This document shows, one piece after another, positions 35,201 to 48,724 of a stretch of 64,000 nucleotides of DNA. The stretch is from Capitulum mitella. Lineage: Eukaryota > Arthropoda > Thecostraca > Pollicipedomorpha > Pollicipedidae. The DNA is taken from the NCBI GenBank assembly GCA_030062745.1, contig CP099840.1, positions 32,510,291-32,574,290 of the forward strand, given 5' to 3'. Position 1 is the first letter of the stretch. Each line of letters begins with the position of its first letter. Under the pieces are notes generated by a model. The model saw only the letters and a program-made list of their open reading frames with translations, had not been told where the DNA came from and did not search any database. Position numbers and translations under genes: made by a program.

Positions 35201-36084
35201 CTTTGAGGTTTAACTGGCGTACAGCAGTTCACCACGTTTCTTGAACGTATGAACGGCGCTATAGATATTCAGTACTACTGCAGCAATGTGCGACACACTG
35301 AGCAGAAACTGCGCAGTAGGCAGTGCTACCGACGAGACTGGCTTCGCCGAAAGGCACTCTCGAGGGCATGTAGCGCCGACGCGAGCTGGGGCCTCATTCT
35401 CCGAGAGAGCAGCCACGTGACCCGCGGCCTCGTCTCCGCCGCCCCCGGATCGGATGGCCTCTCCGTGGCCGGACTCAGCTTCTCGTAACGACACCGGGGC
35501 ACGGAGCGGCGCCAGCTGCCCGCGTCGATGCCAGGAAAAGATGACGTAATCTCTGGCGTTTGGAGCCGGGGCCGCGCCGGCCGGCCGTGTGTCGGGCCGG
35601 CAGTGTCGGACCTAGCCCGCCGGCCTGGGCGGGGCAAACCGATCCGGATGGGGCAGAGTGCTGCCAACAAACGTGCATTTGGTCTGCTCTCCCGTCCTGG
35701 TCGTCTTCGTCGCTGTACACCGAAAATTTAGCGGCACGTTTCTGGTTTGTCTTTTTCCGATCTCTACGTCTGGGCAGCGTATAGGACGCCTGATTGATAA
35801 TGATGCATTTGAGGCCAAATGTCGATCCGTGGTTATTGGAAAACCTAAGCGAAAAGTAGTCCCCGATTTCTTATTCCGTTTTCATTTTGTTTTCCGGCGT
35901 TTTGCGTTTCAACGGAACACCATTTATCCTGCCTGCCAATAGGTGCTGCTGTTACGTGGAACATCCACAGGTGGGACGTCGGCGAAGTTGATTTATCGCC
36001 TTGCCTAGTGGGGAGTCGGCGGTTCAGTTGTCATTGCGTCATGCACGGCCGCCGCCCTCCAAACACAAACGTCCCGACTCTCCT

Positions 36085-36190
36085 CCGGGCAGCCTGCAGT
36101 CCGCAGTCCGCAGTCGGCAGTCCGCCGACAACAGTCCGCGGCCTGCAATCCCCAGTCCGCAGTCCTCAGTCCGCAGTCCGCACCACAGTC
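36085..36190. repeat. CAGTCCG minisatellite
   Basis: A 7-8 base unit (CAGTCCG with variants) is repeated about ten times. A related, looser CAGTCCACAG/GAGCTCACCAG array lies at 40555-40680. The serine/proline-rich frames over these are artefacts. Confidence 0.7.
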
Positions 36191-37329
36191 GACCGGAGGG
36201 CGGGGCGACCAGCGCTGAAACGCGCGGGCCGCTGTGCCCCTCGACTGCCGCGCGCTGGCCGAACCGGGGCGCGGTCGGCCAGCTGCCGTACCCGCTGAGT
36301 CATACCTCCCAGCGCGACCCGGGAAGACACCGTAGCGAACAAAGTTCGCGGGACGCCCCAAACGCTCGCCATCACCTGCGGCTTCGAAAAAGCGCGGTGT
36401 TTCCCCACCGGCGGGACGGTGAGGTTGACCTCGCGGGGACCGCACCTCGCAGAGGTCGGGATACGGCTCACAGACCATGGTCGCAATGTGAGGACGGACC
36501 ACGTGCTGTGGCAGTGGAGTCACCACGTCGGCGAGTCGGCGCACGAGTGCTCGGCCGCCGGAGGGTCTCAGGCAGCCGCTCGGCAGCCCGCACAGCCCTG
36601 GCATCGAACTGGTCACGTGATCGTGGCGCCTACTGGCCGCCGAGAAGCGCTGTTTTTGTTTTGGTCAGGTTCGGATGTTCCCCACAAGGAGCGGCGGCGC
36701 CGTGTAGTTTGTTTAGAGGTTTCCCCGCACGGTGGTCCGAGTGGGCGTTGACGGTTACGTAATATGAGCCGTCTGATGAGCATAAATGCCACGAATCCTC
36801 GGGATAATGCAAAGACCAGGAGAAGTCTGCAAGCTAGCAGACCACTTTAGGCCTCGACTGCAAAGTGGGCCACGCTTGACTTCGTGTCTGGATGGGTAAT
36901 GCTGTGAGTGCACCAAACCAGAACTTATTCAACAGAAAAAATGCCACAAATCCTAAACACCACAGTCGGTTCAAAACAAGTTTTCCGCGAAGATACCCGT
37001 ATGATAAACCATCGGTAGAGCACAACTGTAGGCAATTATCTGCTTGAGACATGAGTGGCTCGATATGCAGCACAATGCATAATCTTTCAATATCGTCCGT
37101 CTATATCCTACATCTACTGAGACCAACGGTCGGTGGCACGCTTGGACAAAGAACCACCTTGGACAACAAAGCAAGGGCATCTTGATCAACCTAATAAGGC
37201 TCTGTTTTTGCCCTCGAAGACCCATGGTCGTAACTTTTTCTGTGAGTACCATAAAGCCGGACTGAGGACGATGCGCTGATGTCCAGAACAATAGCCCCCT
37301 CTCGCAATCACGTCTAGTCTGGACGTGCC

Positions 37330-37376
37330 CAGTGAGGAACCGGTTTCTAGTCTAGTCTAGTCTAGTGAGGAACCGG
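37330..37376. repeat. (CTAGT)n with flanking 14-bp direct repeats
   Basis: Four CTAGT units sit between two copies of GTGAGGAACCGGTTTC. The pattern is consistent with replication slippage. Confidence 0.8.
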
Positions 37377-40300
37377 TTTCCAGCGGATGGCGAGGAAGCT
37401 GATGGGAGGCCGTCGGTCGAAGAGTGATAAGTCTCCATGGCAGCAGTGAGATGTTACAGCAGTCAGATGTCACAAGTTCACGATTCGCGTCCGGGCTGCC
37501 AGCAGCGTCAGAGCGTTTTTGGGTCGCTGCTCTCGACTCGACAATTCTATACTAAACATCACACATGAGGAGATACAATGTGCCTGGAAAATCTCTCCTC
37601 CCGTTCAACATCAAAGTTCGTGCATTCTGATTCGTGAAAAAAAACTTTAGATATCACAGGCATAAACGATATCAAAAGCACATCTATAGCATCTGCAAAG
37701 CTGAACATTCATGAGGATGCACGGCGCTCCAAAGCATCAAGTAAAGTCCCCTAACTACAGCGACCACATGCTGTTTCTTGAGCGGCTTTGGAACAGATCC
37801 TAAACGGGTACTTTTACGCGACTCGCAACTGGCTTGTCCTCATGACAAACGCATCCGACGACGTCGCAACTCCGGCCTTCGTGCGCGGCCCAGTCACAAG
37901 CCACCAGAACCTTGCCGTCCGCAGGGACCCGACGTCACGGCGATGAGCAGCGCGCGTCTTGTGCGACAAAACTCCGTCTCGTTGCTGCACGCAGGCCAGG
38001 TACGGCTCCGACCAGCAGCGGCCTCCTGAACGGTACCCGGGGCGGCCCGACGGCGGCTTTGAGGGCGACCCGAACCGGCCGGCCGGGCCAGACGCCTGCT
38101 GTGCGGCCGGCAGCCGTCACCCTCCGGGCCGGGCCACCGGCGACCGCTGCAGAGCGCTCAGACAGCCGTGACGTGCAGGCCACCGCGGCTGGACATCAAC
38201 AGACCGGCCCGACTGCACGTGGCCCGATGGCTGCAGTCCAGGCACGCAGAACACGTCCTTCTGCGGCGCGCTGCGTAGCAACAGTCCGCGGTGCTCTCTG
38301 CTCAGATCCAGCCACACGAACAATGGGGCACAGAAACCACACGAACGGCAGAAGCCTGCCGCAGGCGGCTGGACAACAAGACCCGAACAAAGCATACCCC
38401 GCCGGCTATTGGTGCAAGCTCGTGCGAAGTGCATGTGCGTCAGCTGCGTCTCGAATACGGTCTCGTACAACGAACCTCCAGCGTGGGCGTCCGTGAAATA
38501 AGGCTCAGTATTTCGAGCACGTGCTTGACTGGTGCAGTTCCCGCACAAATTCTAATCACGTCGTAATTTGGCAGGTAGCAAGAGCGTGTCGGCATTTTCA
38601 AGGAGGTTACTGGCGGGATAATCCCACCATCGGAAGCGAAGTCAGCTCATGAGCCGCAAAGTGTCGGTCACGAAAAAGCGCCTGTTTCTTACCTGACATG
38701 CCTGACCACAAGGCAAGATTAGGCAAAACAGGTGCCCTTCTGCTGGGAGCAGCAGCGGGATTTGGTGCAGCGAAGAGCGGATTGTTATAGACGTCCCATC
38801 TCTGTCGGTCTCCTCCCGTCCTCTGCCTGCAGCGCGCTCTCGCTGACGCCAGCTCCTCCGCGCTCTTGGCGGCGGGCACCTTGATTAAATTGATTCTCGG
38901 CACGACAGGAATCCCCTCTGAGGTGACCGCTGCTCAGGCAGGCCTCCACTCGGAGCCAGACCTCGATTCTGAAGCCCAGGGACTCGAGCATTCCGTGGGG
39001 TCCAGACCTCGGTCTGACTCGGACGCCCAGCCCGTCTCGCGAGTCAGAGTCGGGCATTAGGCCTGTCCCAGGCCTCGCCTGATCGGCTGGGCTCATCTCC
39101 TGTCTGATTCCGATCCAGACGTTCTGTTCGTCGTCACATGCGCCGGCTAGTTAATGCTTTGATTCAGACGATGCGTGAGATAACCGCTGGATTGGTGCGA
39201 TAACCGAGGACAAAGGCGGCACTCCCTGCCTGCCAGCTTAATGAGTAATGTGCGTGGTACTGACAGAGGCGGTCTGAACAGTGTCCTGGACCCGGTATAT
39301 CCAGATAATAACAATGACATCTGGTGAACGATGGGCGGAGATAGCCATTAAAATCACGCAACTTCTATCCCATATGCCCCGAAATTTAACGTCTGTGTTA
39401 TCGTTTCCTCGATGTCATGTACCACCACATCATTTGTATCTTAAATCCGTATTTTCCATGTGGGGAACAACCAAGTGGCAAAGTGGATCACGTCAACATT
39501 GTCACAAATGAATAAACAGCCAGGCGGTGACCGCCAACTCAAGCCGAGACCTTTGGTGACAAATAGCTGCTCCAACTTACGGGTCCAAGGGGAACCTCTG
39601 CGTGATGCAGCCGTTCGCAACGACTGCAAGTCGTCGACACTATGAAGCAGGGCGAACGCCACAATCCCCGGTTTCCACCACAGACAGGAGAAGTCGTCTC
39701 CGAAGCCTCACCGCAACCACACACCAAAGCTTCAGCTGCCCCGCCCAAACCAACGAGAAGGTCACGGTGTTTCCGGTCTGAAGTCCACAGAAAGGTCCGG
39801 GTGTGCCTGCGGTCACGCCTCTGCCGGACCGGCCGCCCAGTTCGCCGCCCGCGCCCGCCGGCGCCTCTGCGAAGCCTGGCGTCCGTGGGCGACGCGGCCC
39901 GCCTGGGAGCAGCGCCCGCCCACGCCACCTCGCCGGATGCACGCCGTCCGCCGCGGCGCAGAACGCCGCCGCCGCGCCGGACACGTCCGGGCCGCGGCGA
40001 GCACGAGCGGCGGCGGGCGCGCAGAAACGAGCCGCGTCCGGCGAGCGAGCGGCGGGGTCGGGCCGACCCGGCCACGCTCTGAACCGTCGCCGGCAAACCG
40101 GTCCCGGCCGGAGTCCAGCGAGCGGTGATCCAGTTCCGGGAAGAGAAGCGGAGGTCGGGAAAGCCCCGCCGACGTCGGAACGCGCCCCCCGTCACGGCGA
40201 TCTGATGGCGAAAATTCCCCGCGTCGTCCGCAGTCCACAGGCCTCAGCCGCGTCGGAGAACGATCACGATCTCGGTCACGAGAGGTCACGAGGTCTCTCT

Positions 40301-40701
40301 CTCTGAGCGTGGCGTCACACCGGTTCGCTGGACTTGGTCCCGCCTCAGCCACGCGCATCGCGATCCAGTCCTGCGTTCCACTCGGCCCGTCTTTGACAAA
40401 CGCAGCGGGACCTTCGGCGGGGCCCGATTACGCCATCTGCCGTTGGCTGTCGTCACCGTGCCGGCCCTCGGCGTATCACGCCCGTGACTCAGCCGGCCAG
40501 GGCCGTCAGGGATGGCGGACCGGGCCGGGCGACGCAACGCTCGCCAGTGGCACCCACAGTCCGCAGCTCACAGGCCACAGAGCTCACCAGCGGTCCCCCA
40601 CAGTCCACAGCCCACAACCGACAGAGCTCACCAGCGGCTCCAACAGCCCACGAAGCTCACCAGCCGCCTCCCACAGCTCCGGGGGCGCAGCCAGGATTTT
40701 C

Positions 40702-41926
40702 TTAACCCGCGGTCGACCGTGGGTCGGCGGCGATCACGCCCAACTTGGAGGGGGGCGGGGGGCGGTTGACCGCCCCTCTCTAACTCATGAACAGTTGGGC
40801 GCACGATAAGCATACTGTTGAAAAGCTCGTGACAAGCAGAGCTCGAAACTGGTCTCATTTTTATGTTTCGATAATATGTAAGCCATTTACGCCCTATATA
40901 TGCTTTCTCAAAGCAGACTGCATGAGACCTAGAAACGGCCTGAATATCAAGGGCTGTGGCTAATAATGCATACGTAAAGGCAGCAACGCACAGGTAAAGG
41001 TCCCCAGATGCCGATATACGTCCAATTTCTCAGATTTGTTCCATATATACGCTGAAACGTTGAGTTAAAGACACGGATATTTTCACGCCGGTTGTCGGTG
41101 GGCGCCTCAGCAGTACGCAGTAACAAATTAACGGGAACTTATTTTGGCGTTCCTTTATTTTCGCGACACAGGCCTATCCATGCGAATTTTACTGATCGTG
41201 GTGGTTCTTGTGATGGTTTCTCGTGTTTAAATTTTGGAAAATGCAATAATTACCATTCTATACAAATAGCGAAAATTTATTTGCGAGGGCCTGTTTATTT
41301 CCAAACTATGTATTTTTTCAACTTTTTGTGGTTTTTGGTTTTACTTGGGTCTGTATAAACCAGATCTGCCATTTTCTACCCATTCTGTGTAATTCATCGC
41401 TTGAATTATAGTAATTCAATGATTTTGACAGCGATACATTTTGGCTTATAACAATTATTCGTGACCTGACCTCAGGTCAAAGGCTGGAAGTCATTGATAC
41501 TTTGCCCATTGACGGTGCATCGCTCCACACTAAAAATGTTAAGAAAAATTCCGCCAATTTCCGAAAAAACCATGGCATGTCCTAAAAATGGGCTTGACCT
41601 TAGGTCAATGACGCGGAAAATTCTGAAAAATCTGGGATAGCAGGTTTGTTGCATGTATTAAGATCTCTAATCCCTAAAAGTATTACTGTGAAATCTTGTT
41701 TTCCCAAAAAAGTTACAGGAAATTAAACTTTTTGGACATAGGTCTATTTGACCTGACCTAGGTCAGACACCTGACTTGACCTGTGGTCAAAACTTTGACA
41801 CAAGGTGTAAAAATGATCCAGCAAGTGGACACAAAGTTTCGTGGCGCTGTGTCTGTTCGTTCTCTCGCAATCCTAGAAAAACCTCAGGGGGAACGGTCAA
41901 CTGCCCCCCAGTCGGGGGCGGGTTGA
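40702..41926. mobile_element. piggyBac-like non-autonomous element, copy 1
   Basis: Left end TTAACCCGC, right end GCGGGTTGA. The arrangement TTAA-CCC ... GGG-TTAA is the hallmark of piggyBac insertion, here with one decayed base in the right target. The body matches the copy at 46742-47967 over its full ~1225 bases in the same orientation. No transposase frame is present. The interior carries everted TGACCT/AGGTCA motifs. Confidence 0.82.
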
Positions 41927-43269
41927 AGCTCAGTGAGGACTGAAATCATACGAAAACCGCCTGCTGGGAATACTGAACAAGAAAAATGCGGGCTCGGGGG
42001 TCGCCCCCCCCCCCTGGTCCTCAGAGCTCAGAGGCGGGACTCACCAGCCGCGAAATACGGCTGGTGCTCCCATCCGTCCACCCCTGGTAACGGGCGGTCT
42101 CACAACTGGAGCACAGACACTGCATCCATTGCAGTCCTCTGCAGCCCACAGATCCGCCCGGCCGGCCTGACCCAGAGCCACAACACGTGAAGACTTCGGT
42201 GGCATGCCTTCCGAGACGGGAAGAGCCCCGCCTCCGGACTGGAGCAGCCAGGGTTCTTACAGGTCAGGACAGGCACCGCGCACCGTTATGCCGGACTGCA
42301 GCCTCTACTGCTTCCCGGGGCACGCACGCGACGCGTGCTGGGTTTGTTTCCTTGTCGCCACGGCCAGTTAGTGCCCAATGAATCACTAGCGAGGAACGGT
42401 TTGCCATGACAGCTGCATGGGGTCTGACAGACAAGGGCGTCTGAGACTTATAATTTTCGGACTGCAGCATAATCGCTACGGACAGCGAATGCAGACAAAA
42501 CGCCACGGGAACCGGAATGTCCCGAACCTCCGACATTGCAAATATCTGGGCCGCCGGCAGTCAAGGCCATCGGTCGCCAGTACCTGGCGGCCCACTGCCT
42601 ATAGCCAATGATCCGCGCCGCCCAGACGGCTCGGAGAGGCCGCAAGACGCGAAAAACCCGAGATCGACTGGGCAATCCCGCCACCAGACCGGCCTTGGAC
42701 CGTTCCATGAACCACCGCCGGCGCCAGGTCGCCGCTCATCGACCTGCGGCCGCGCGACACCACACGGAGACGGGGCGGGGGAGGGAGGGTGGCACCCACC
42801 TCTGATTCCTGCTTGCGGTCGCCCCTCCTTGGATGTCAGGGACACTTCCTCTCGAAGGCGGAATCACGAAACTTCCCTCTTGACGCGCCGAAATGGGCCA
42901 CCACTGAGCGCGGCGGGAAGCAAACAGCGACTGGCGGTCGCCCGACCACCGCGGCCGACCCTCGCCGGCCGCCCGGTGACGTCACGCTTTTCCCGCTGAC
43001 GTCACCAGAGGCGGGGCGGCGGGCCGGTCGGTATGCGCGCCTGGCGACTGCGCCGCCCGCCGGCCGGCTGCCCAACAGCGAGGGGCAGGGGAGACGACAC
43101 AGGCGCTGGACCTGCGACCGGGGCCGGGTCGGCTGGGAGGAAGCAAACAACCTCAGAAGTTCGTTAGCCCTGTGAATTCGGGGCAGTGACCGGGACGTTG
43201 GGAGTGAAGGTGATCCTTGGTCTCTGAGCAGGCACGGTGGACTAACAGACTGATGGCTCACAGGCGCAG

Positions 43270-43530
43270 CCAGGGACGTAGCCAAAGGGGGGGGGGGCAT
43301 GGGGGCTATGGCCCCCTGAGTCAAGCAGTCCTCACTAGGTACATGGCGATTTCGCACGAATACGGAGGAGTGATGATATATGTTGCAAAAGCAAACATTA
43401 TATGTTTTCTTGTGCGTTGAATATGAAGTAAATTCCATAAAATCGCTGTTTTTTCCTGTGGATGTCGTCCCTTGGCATATGACAAACTATGACATTTGTT
43501 CCCGCCCTGAGGGAAATCCTGGCTACGTGC
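43270..43530 (+). mobile_element. MITE, family with GTAGCCA ends, copy 2
   Basis: Starts CAGGGACGTAGCCAAAGGGGG and ends GAAATCCTGGCTACGTGCC, an imperfect inverted pair. Homologous to 33630-33895 in opposite orientation. Just beyond, at 43560-43700, lies a second scrap with C-runs and GAAAATCTTGGCTGCACCCC, another relic of the same style. Confidence 0.72.
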
Positions 43531-43699
43531 CAGGGCGCAGACAAGGGGGAGACGGAGGCTCAGCCCCCCCCCCCTTAGGCCCGCATTTTTGTGAAGACTT
43601 CTGCACATCGTCTACCCGGCAGGCGGTTTTCGTATGATAGCAGTTCACACTGAGTTTCGCCCCCCCCCCCCTGAAGAAAATCTTGGCTGCACCCCTGTG

Positions 43700-46600
43700 A
43701 TGGTTGGCTGACTGGCTGACTGACTGACTGCGTGCTCCGCAACGGATCAACAGCTGAATGGACATCGACATACGACATGCGACATGAGACAAGGCTTATT
43801 AGCCATTTCTTTTCACAAAGCGTCCAGAGGCATCACGTTCAATCCACTCAAAGCTGGGGAGGAACGCGTTCTTCCTAGGCCCCCACCTGGCAGAACTCAT
43901 GAACTAGCTGACCGGATTACCGACAGTCAGACAACTTAACAACCAAACGACCATGGATGTAGTGGGACAAATTTTTGTCTGGGAAACGGAATTCATCGAA
44001 CCCTAAATTTCGCACTGATAACGTGGCAGCACTTTATAAGCAAAAAAGCGCAGGGACGGGTCAAAATACTACTTTGGAATTCCATACAAATGATTCCGTT
44101 TGGTATAAAAAACTTCATACTAAAGGTGCACAACGTTACATCCCTGCAGGCGACTCCTGGTAGTTATGGGTTATGGCTTCCGTATGTAATAAATAAGCTT
44201 TATGGACTTCTGTGTATCCAAACAGACCGTTCATGCAAGCACAGCTGACCAGCGATTAACCGACTAAAAATGGTACAGGCCTGTCGGCGTGGCTGAGCGT
44301 TCCAGGCATAACTTTAAGAGGGCACGGGGTGTCCACAGAAAGACTCACAACCTAACGACAAAATATTTATTCCACAGATATCATAAGCTCCAGAAGCGCT
44401 GGCAGGGAGAACCTGCGAAAGCTCGAGGAAGGAAAGGGGTGGGGGAGCGTGTTTTGGCAGCTCTCTGTCTTATCCGTCAGGGACTTAGATGTGGGTTCTT
44501 TATCCGGCCGTCCCATGAACTGACACTCCCCCACTCCAATGTCTGGCTAGATTTCAAGTCTAGGCGGCACCTTTCAACGCATCTGTGACGGTGCGATACT
44601 CCTCGATCCACTTTAAACTTCCGAACATATTCAACATTCGACAGCGATGAAGAGGGTTCATCGTTCTGAAATGCAGCGGTCGTCATCCCGACTTTCAGCA
44701 CTGCTGTCAAAAAACTGCGGAAGGAGGCTAACAGTCAGACACCACTTCGCGTCGGGACCATGATGTTAAGGTTCGCTGACGACAAGACGCGTCATCGACG
44801 CGAGTCCTCACGCGTCACTGGTCCAGCAGTTCCGTCCGGGGATCGGGACGAACCAGTCCAGTTCATCTGCAAGTCGGGCCTATTCTTGGCCTGCGCTGGC
44901 TGCTTTCAGCATACCTCAGTTCTCAGAAGCAGCCTATGAAGTGACATCACCGCCGACCAATAGCTTAGTTCCAGCAGCCGCCCTCGCCCGCAGCGACACG
45001 AAACGTGAACAGCATTCGAGGGCAATGACAAGACCCAGGCAATTTGGACGCCTGCGCTACATCCCGACAGGAAACGCCGAAACCACACAAATCACGCAGT
45101 GGGAGCGTGTGTGTGTGTGTGCGTGTGTGCATGCGTGCGTGTTTGCGCCGACCGCTGCCGGCCGTCGCCCGGCGAAGTCGTCCTCGGGACCGACCGTGTC
45201 GGCGCCGGTATCGGAACAGGCCGGTTCCGGCCGCCCGGCTGACGGCCTGGCCCGGAGCCGTATCTGAGGAGAGGCGGGGAGGCCGCGCTCCGCCACTCCG
45301 CGGCCGGTGCAGGGAATCCCGCGCCACTGAAGCCGCGGCGCCGCCGGAACAGCCCCTATCTTGGTCCACCAATCAGCGCCGCGGGCGCAGCGCAGTCGGG
45401 CACTCGGCGACGCCGGAAACGGCGACCGAATCAAGTCAGGGGCAAGAGATCAGAAGCCAAACAACAGTATCGTGGCGGCTTCTGCTTTTAGGTACTTAAT
45501 CTATGTCTTTGCGGTAAAATAGTGTGGCTGAAGTATCAAAAACGCACACGCGCCAACGGACAAATAACAAAACGTAGACGGAAGTAATTAAAAGTTGCTA
45601 ACTGCACACTTACACGAGGCGTAATTCCCCATCGAAAAAAAAACGCCAACAGCACACATCGTTATCAGGAAACAATATGGACAGTGATGACGGATGAAGG
45701 TACGCGATATGGCTCCGCCACCGTCCGGCGGGGGGAACTTTCCGAAAATACGTAGGGATGCAAACGCCGGTTTTAAGTCCATTCATTCCACTCAGCGCTA
45801 TCGACGCGTAATGTTCATACCTTTGCTGAGATGGAGATGCTCGTGTATTCCCTACACCTTATGGTTCCGTCCATGCCGAGGCGGCATAATTATTGATTAG
45901 TCACGGTTTTAAACTCATTTTTTTAGAATTTTTATTGTGTACAGGCTAGGTCATTATTGCACAGAAGTTCAGCATTCTCGGAAAGTGGGGATGTCATGGC
46001 ACCCTCGCGTAAAGATAATTAGGTCACGATGCTGTGAGCGGATCCGTCCTGCCCGGAGTGCCGGACCACAACCTGGGGCGCCGCCGCTAGAGTAAGAGCC
46101 GCGGCCGGTGCGGCCACCAGGCGGCGGCAAGGGCTGTGTCACCGGGCGGCGTCCTCGGATGTAACCCGGCCATGGGGGTACTCCGCACCGTGGCATCTCT
46201 GGGGTAGGTCCTCGGGCGCAGGGCTAAAGAGGGTCACGGCATTTAGGGGGTGGGGAACCTCCTGATATAGTGTTTCCGCTTCGCTTAGGATAACGTTGAA
46301 TTACGTTCGTATCGTAACCTCTTTGGATTTGTGCATTGTCGTTTTCTAGGTCGTCAGTTGTTGCATTTAATAAACCTCCGTCCGAATGAGATATTTCCTT
46401 CCTTCGTGCGAGGTGCCGAGGCTGCTCTACGGTGAACGATTAATCAGCCAACCGGGCTGCATGCAACAATCGTGCGGCAGGCGGTGCATAGCTTTGTCGT
46501 GTCTATCGACTGGGACCCTTCGCCGACGGCGCATTTGGCCAGCGTGTCATTGGGGGTCGGAAGCCTAAGGCTCTTGTACACACGGATCCCCCCGTTCCGA

Positions 46601-46741
46601 TGCCTATGGGTGTTCCTATCTAGGAGTTTCCAAACCTTCAGAGGTACTCCTTCATCAATCATGGGCACATTTCAAACCATAATGGGCCGCGAGCACTCGC
46701 GCTTCTCTCACAGGTCAGTAAATATTGGAAATTTAGGAGAC
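43700..46741. other. No gene recognised between transposon copies
   Basis: Mixed composition. A GC/CpG-rich island at about 45130-45420 contains an inverted-CCAAT-type box (CCACCAATCAGCG at about 45367), which could mark an unrecognised promoter. A (GT)n run lies at 45108-45125. No frame matches a known protein. Confidence 0.35.
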
Positions 46742-47967
46742 TTAACCCGCGCACGACCATAGATCGGCCACGATCACGCTCGACTGGGGGGAGGCAGTTG
46801 GCCGCCCCCCTCTAACTCACGAACGGTTGGTCACACGATAAAAATGAGCACACCGTTGGATAGCTTGTGACGAGTAGAGCTCGAAACTAATCTCATTTTT
46901 AGTTTAAGATAATATGTAAGCAATTTACGTCCTATATATGTTATCTCATAGCCGATTGCATGAGACCGAGAAACGGCCTAAATCTCAAAGGCTGTGACTA
47001 ATAACGCATAGGCAAAGGCACCAACGTACAAGTAAAGGTCCGCAAATGCCGATGCACATCTAATTTCTCGGATTTGCTCAATATACACGCCGAAACGTTG
47101 AGTTAAAGACAAGGCAATTTTCGTGCCGGTTGTCGGCGCGTGCCGCAGCCGTACACAGCAAAGAAATCAACGAGAACTAATTTTAGCGCTCCTTTATTTT
47201 CGCGAAAAAACCTATCCATGTAAATTTTATTGCTCTTAGTGGTTTTTGCGATGGTTTTTCATGCTTAAATTTTGGAAAAATTATCTGCAGTTACCCACCT
47301 ACACATTTGACGGAGCTTTATTCGCAAGAGCCTGTTTATTTCCAAACTGTGCAGTTTTTATAATTTTTGAGGTTCCTGGTATTACTTACGTCTGTGCAAG
47401 CCAGTTCTGCCATTTTCTACCCATTCTGAATAATTCATCGCTGATTTTGACGATGGTACATTTTGGCTCACAACAGTTATTCGTGACCTGACCTGAAGTC
47501 AATGGTTGGAAGTCAGTGATATTTTGCCCAGTGACGGTAACTAGACGTCTGCTGCACTCCAAACAAAAAAAGGTGATGAAACGTTCTGTCAATTTCCGAA
47601 AAACTACGACATGTCTTATAAAAGCACTTAGCCTTAGGTCAATGGCCCGGAAAATTCCGAAAAACCTGAGATAGAAGATTTGCTGCATCCATCGAGATCA
47701 CTAATCCCTGAAAGTATTATTTTGATATCTTGTTTTCCGAAAAAGTTACAGGCCGCTAAACTTTTTTGGGCATAAGTCCGTTTGACCTGACTTAGGTCAG
47801 TCACCTGACCTAACCTGAAGTCGAAACTTTTACGCAAGATGTAAAAATGATGAAGCAAAAGGCACACACAGTTTCGTGGATCTGTGTTTATTCGTTCTCT
47901 CGCAATCCTGGAAAAATCTTAGGGGGTCGGTGAACTGCCCCCCCCCCATCAGTCGGGAGCGGGTTAA
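46742..47967. mobile_element. piggyBac-like non-autonomous element, copy 2
   Basis: Perfect target duplication: TTAA at 46742-46745 and at 47964-47967. Inner ends are CCCGCGCACGACC and CGGGAGCGGG. Length 1226, only one base different from copy 1, with co-linear sequence throughout. Non-coding. Confidence 0.88.
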
Positions 47968-48724
47968 TAAGGACAGTTTGCTGGAAATGCAAAGTTCATG
48001 GCAAGTGGCAGTCAGCCAGTATCGTCCGGCGAGGGCTAAGTTTTCGAGTTGAGCTTTGTGGAGTGTCTTATATATGTTTTTGCAAAATTAATCATCCTGC
48101 CTCACCAAGGAACACCATTACCAGAGAGCCACGGAGGCAGTGGTTGACGTTGAAGTCTCCGACGATGCCGAAATGCTCCTAGGAAATAATTTCAAAAGCA
48201 TGCAACAGCTCAATATTCAGCATTCGAGTCTTCAAGCTTCTTCAAACTTTTTGTCACAAATGTAAATTTCAATGCTGACGAAATTCAGAGAAGTACAAGG
48301 AACTTTATTTGGTAGCTCATAAAAGCAGATAGACAACACAATTTCGGCTCATCAGCGACATTAAAATATGGATTGCGAAATACTTCATAATTCAACGGGT
48401 GACAGGAATCTAGGTGACGTATAAATGATCAGTTAAATGTCACGTGACGTGTAAAATTGTCAAATCTCCTCTATATTGTCGACTACATATTGAAGAAAAC
48501 GAATGAAGCGTACGGAATTGAGCTTGGAAAATATAGAACTGAACATATGGCGTTGACCTTTTCGGGCGATTACCCTGTCCGGTACGTCCATCAAGTTGGC
48601 GACAGATTCACATTCAATTCATATTCAGTTCAGTCACAAAAGGTGGACCCTACCAAATCTTTCTAAAAGGGGAACAGTGATAGGAGCTTGATTGCTGAGT
48701 CTGAAAATAATGCTTTCTGAAGGG

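Noticed and set aside
36001-36762. 253-codon plus-strand frame
   Set aside because: Runs through the CAGTCCG minisatellite; Ser/Pro/Arg-rich with no recognisable domain.
42836-43438. 200-codon minus-strand frame
   Set aside because: Its first part is MITE sequence and the rest is GC-rich intergenic DNA.
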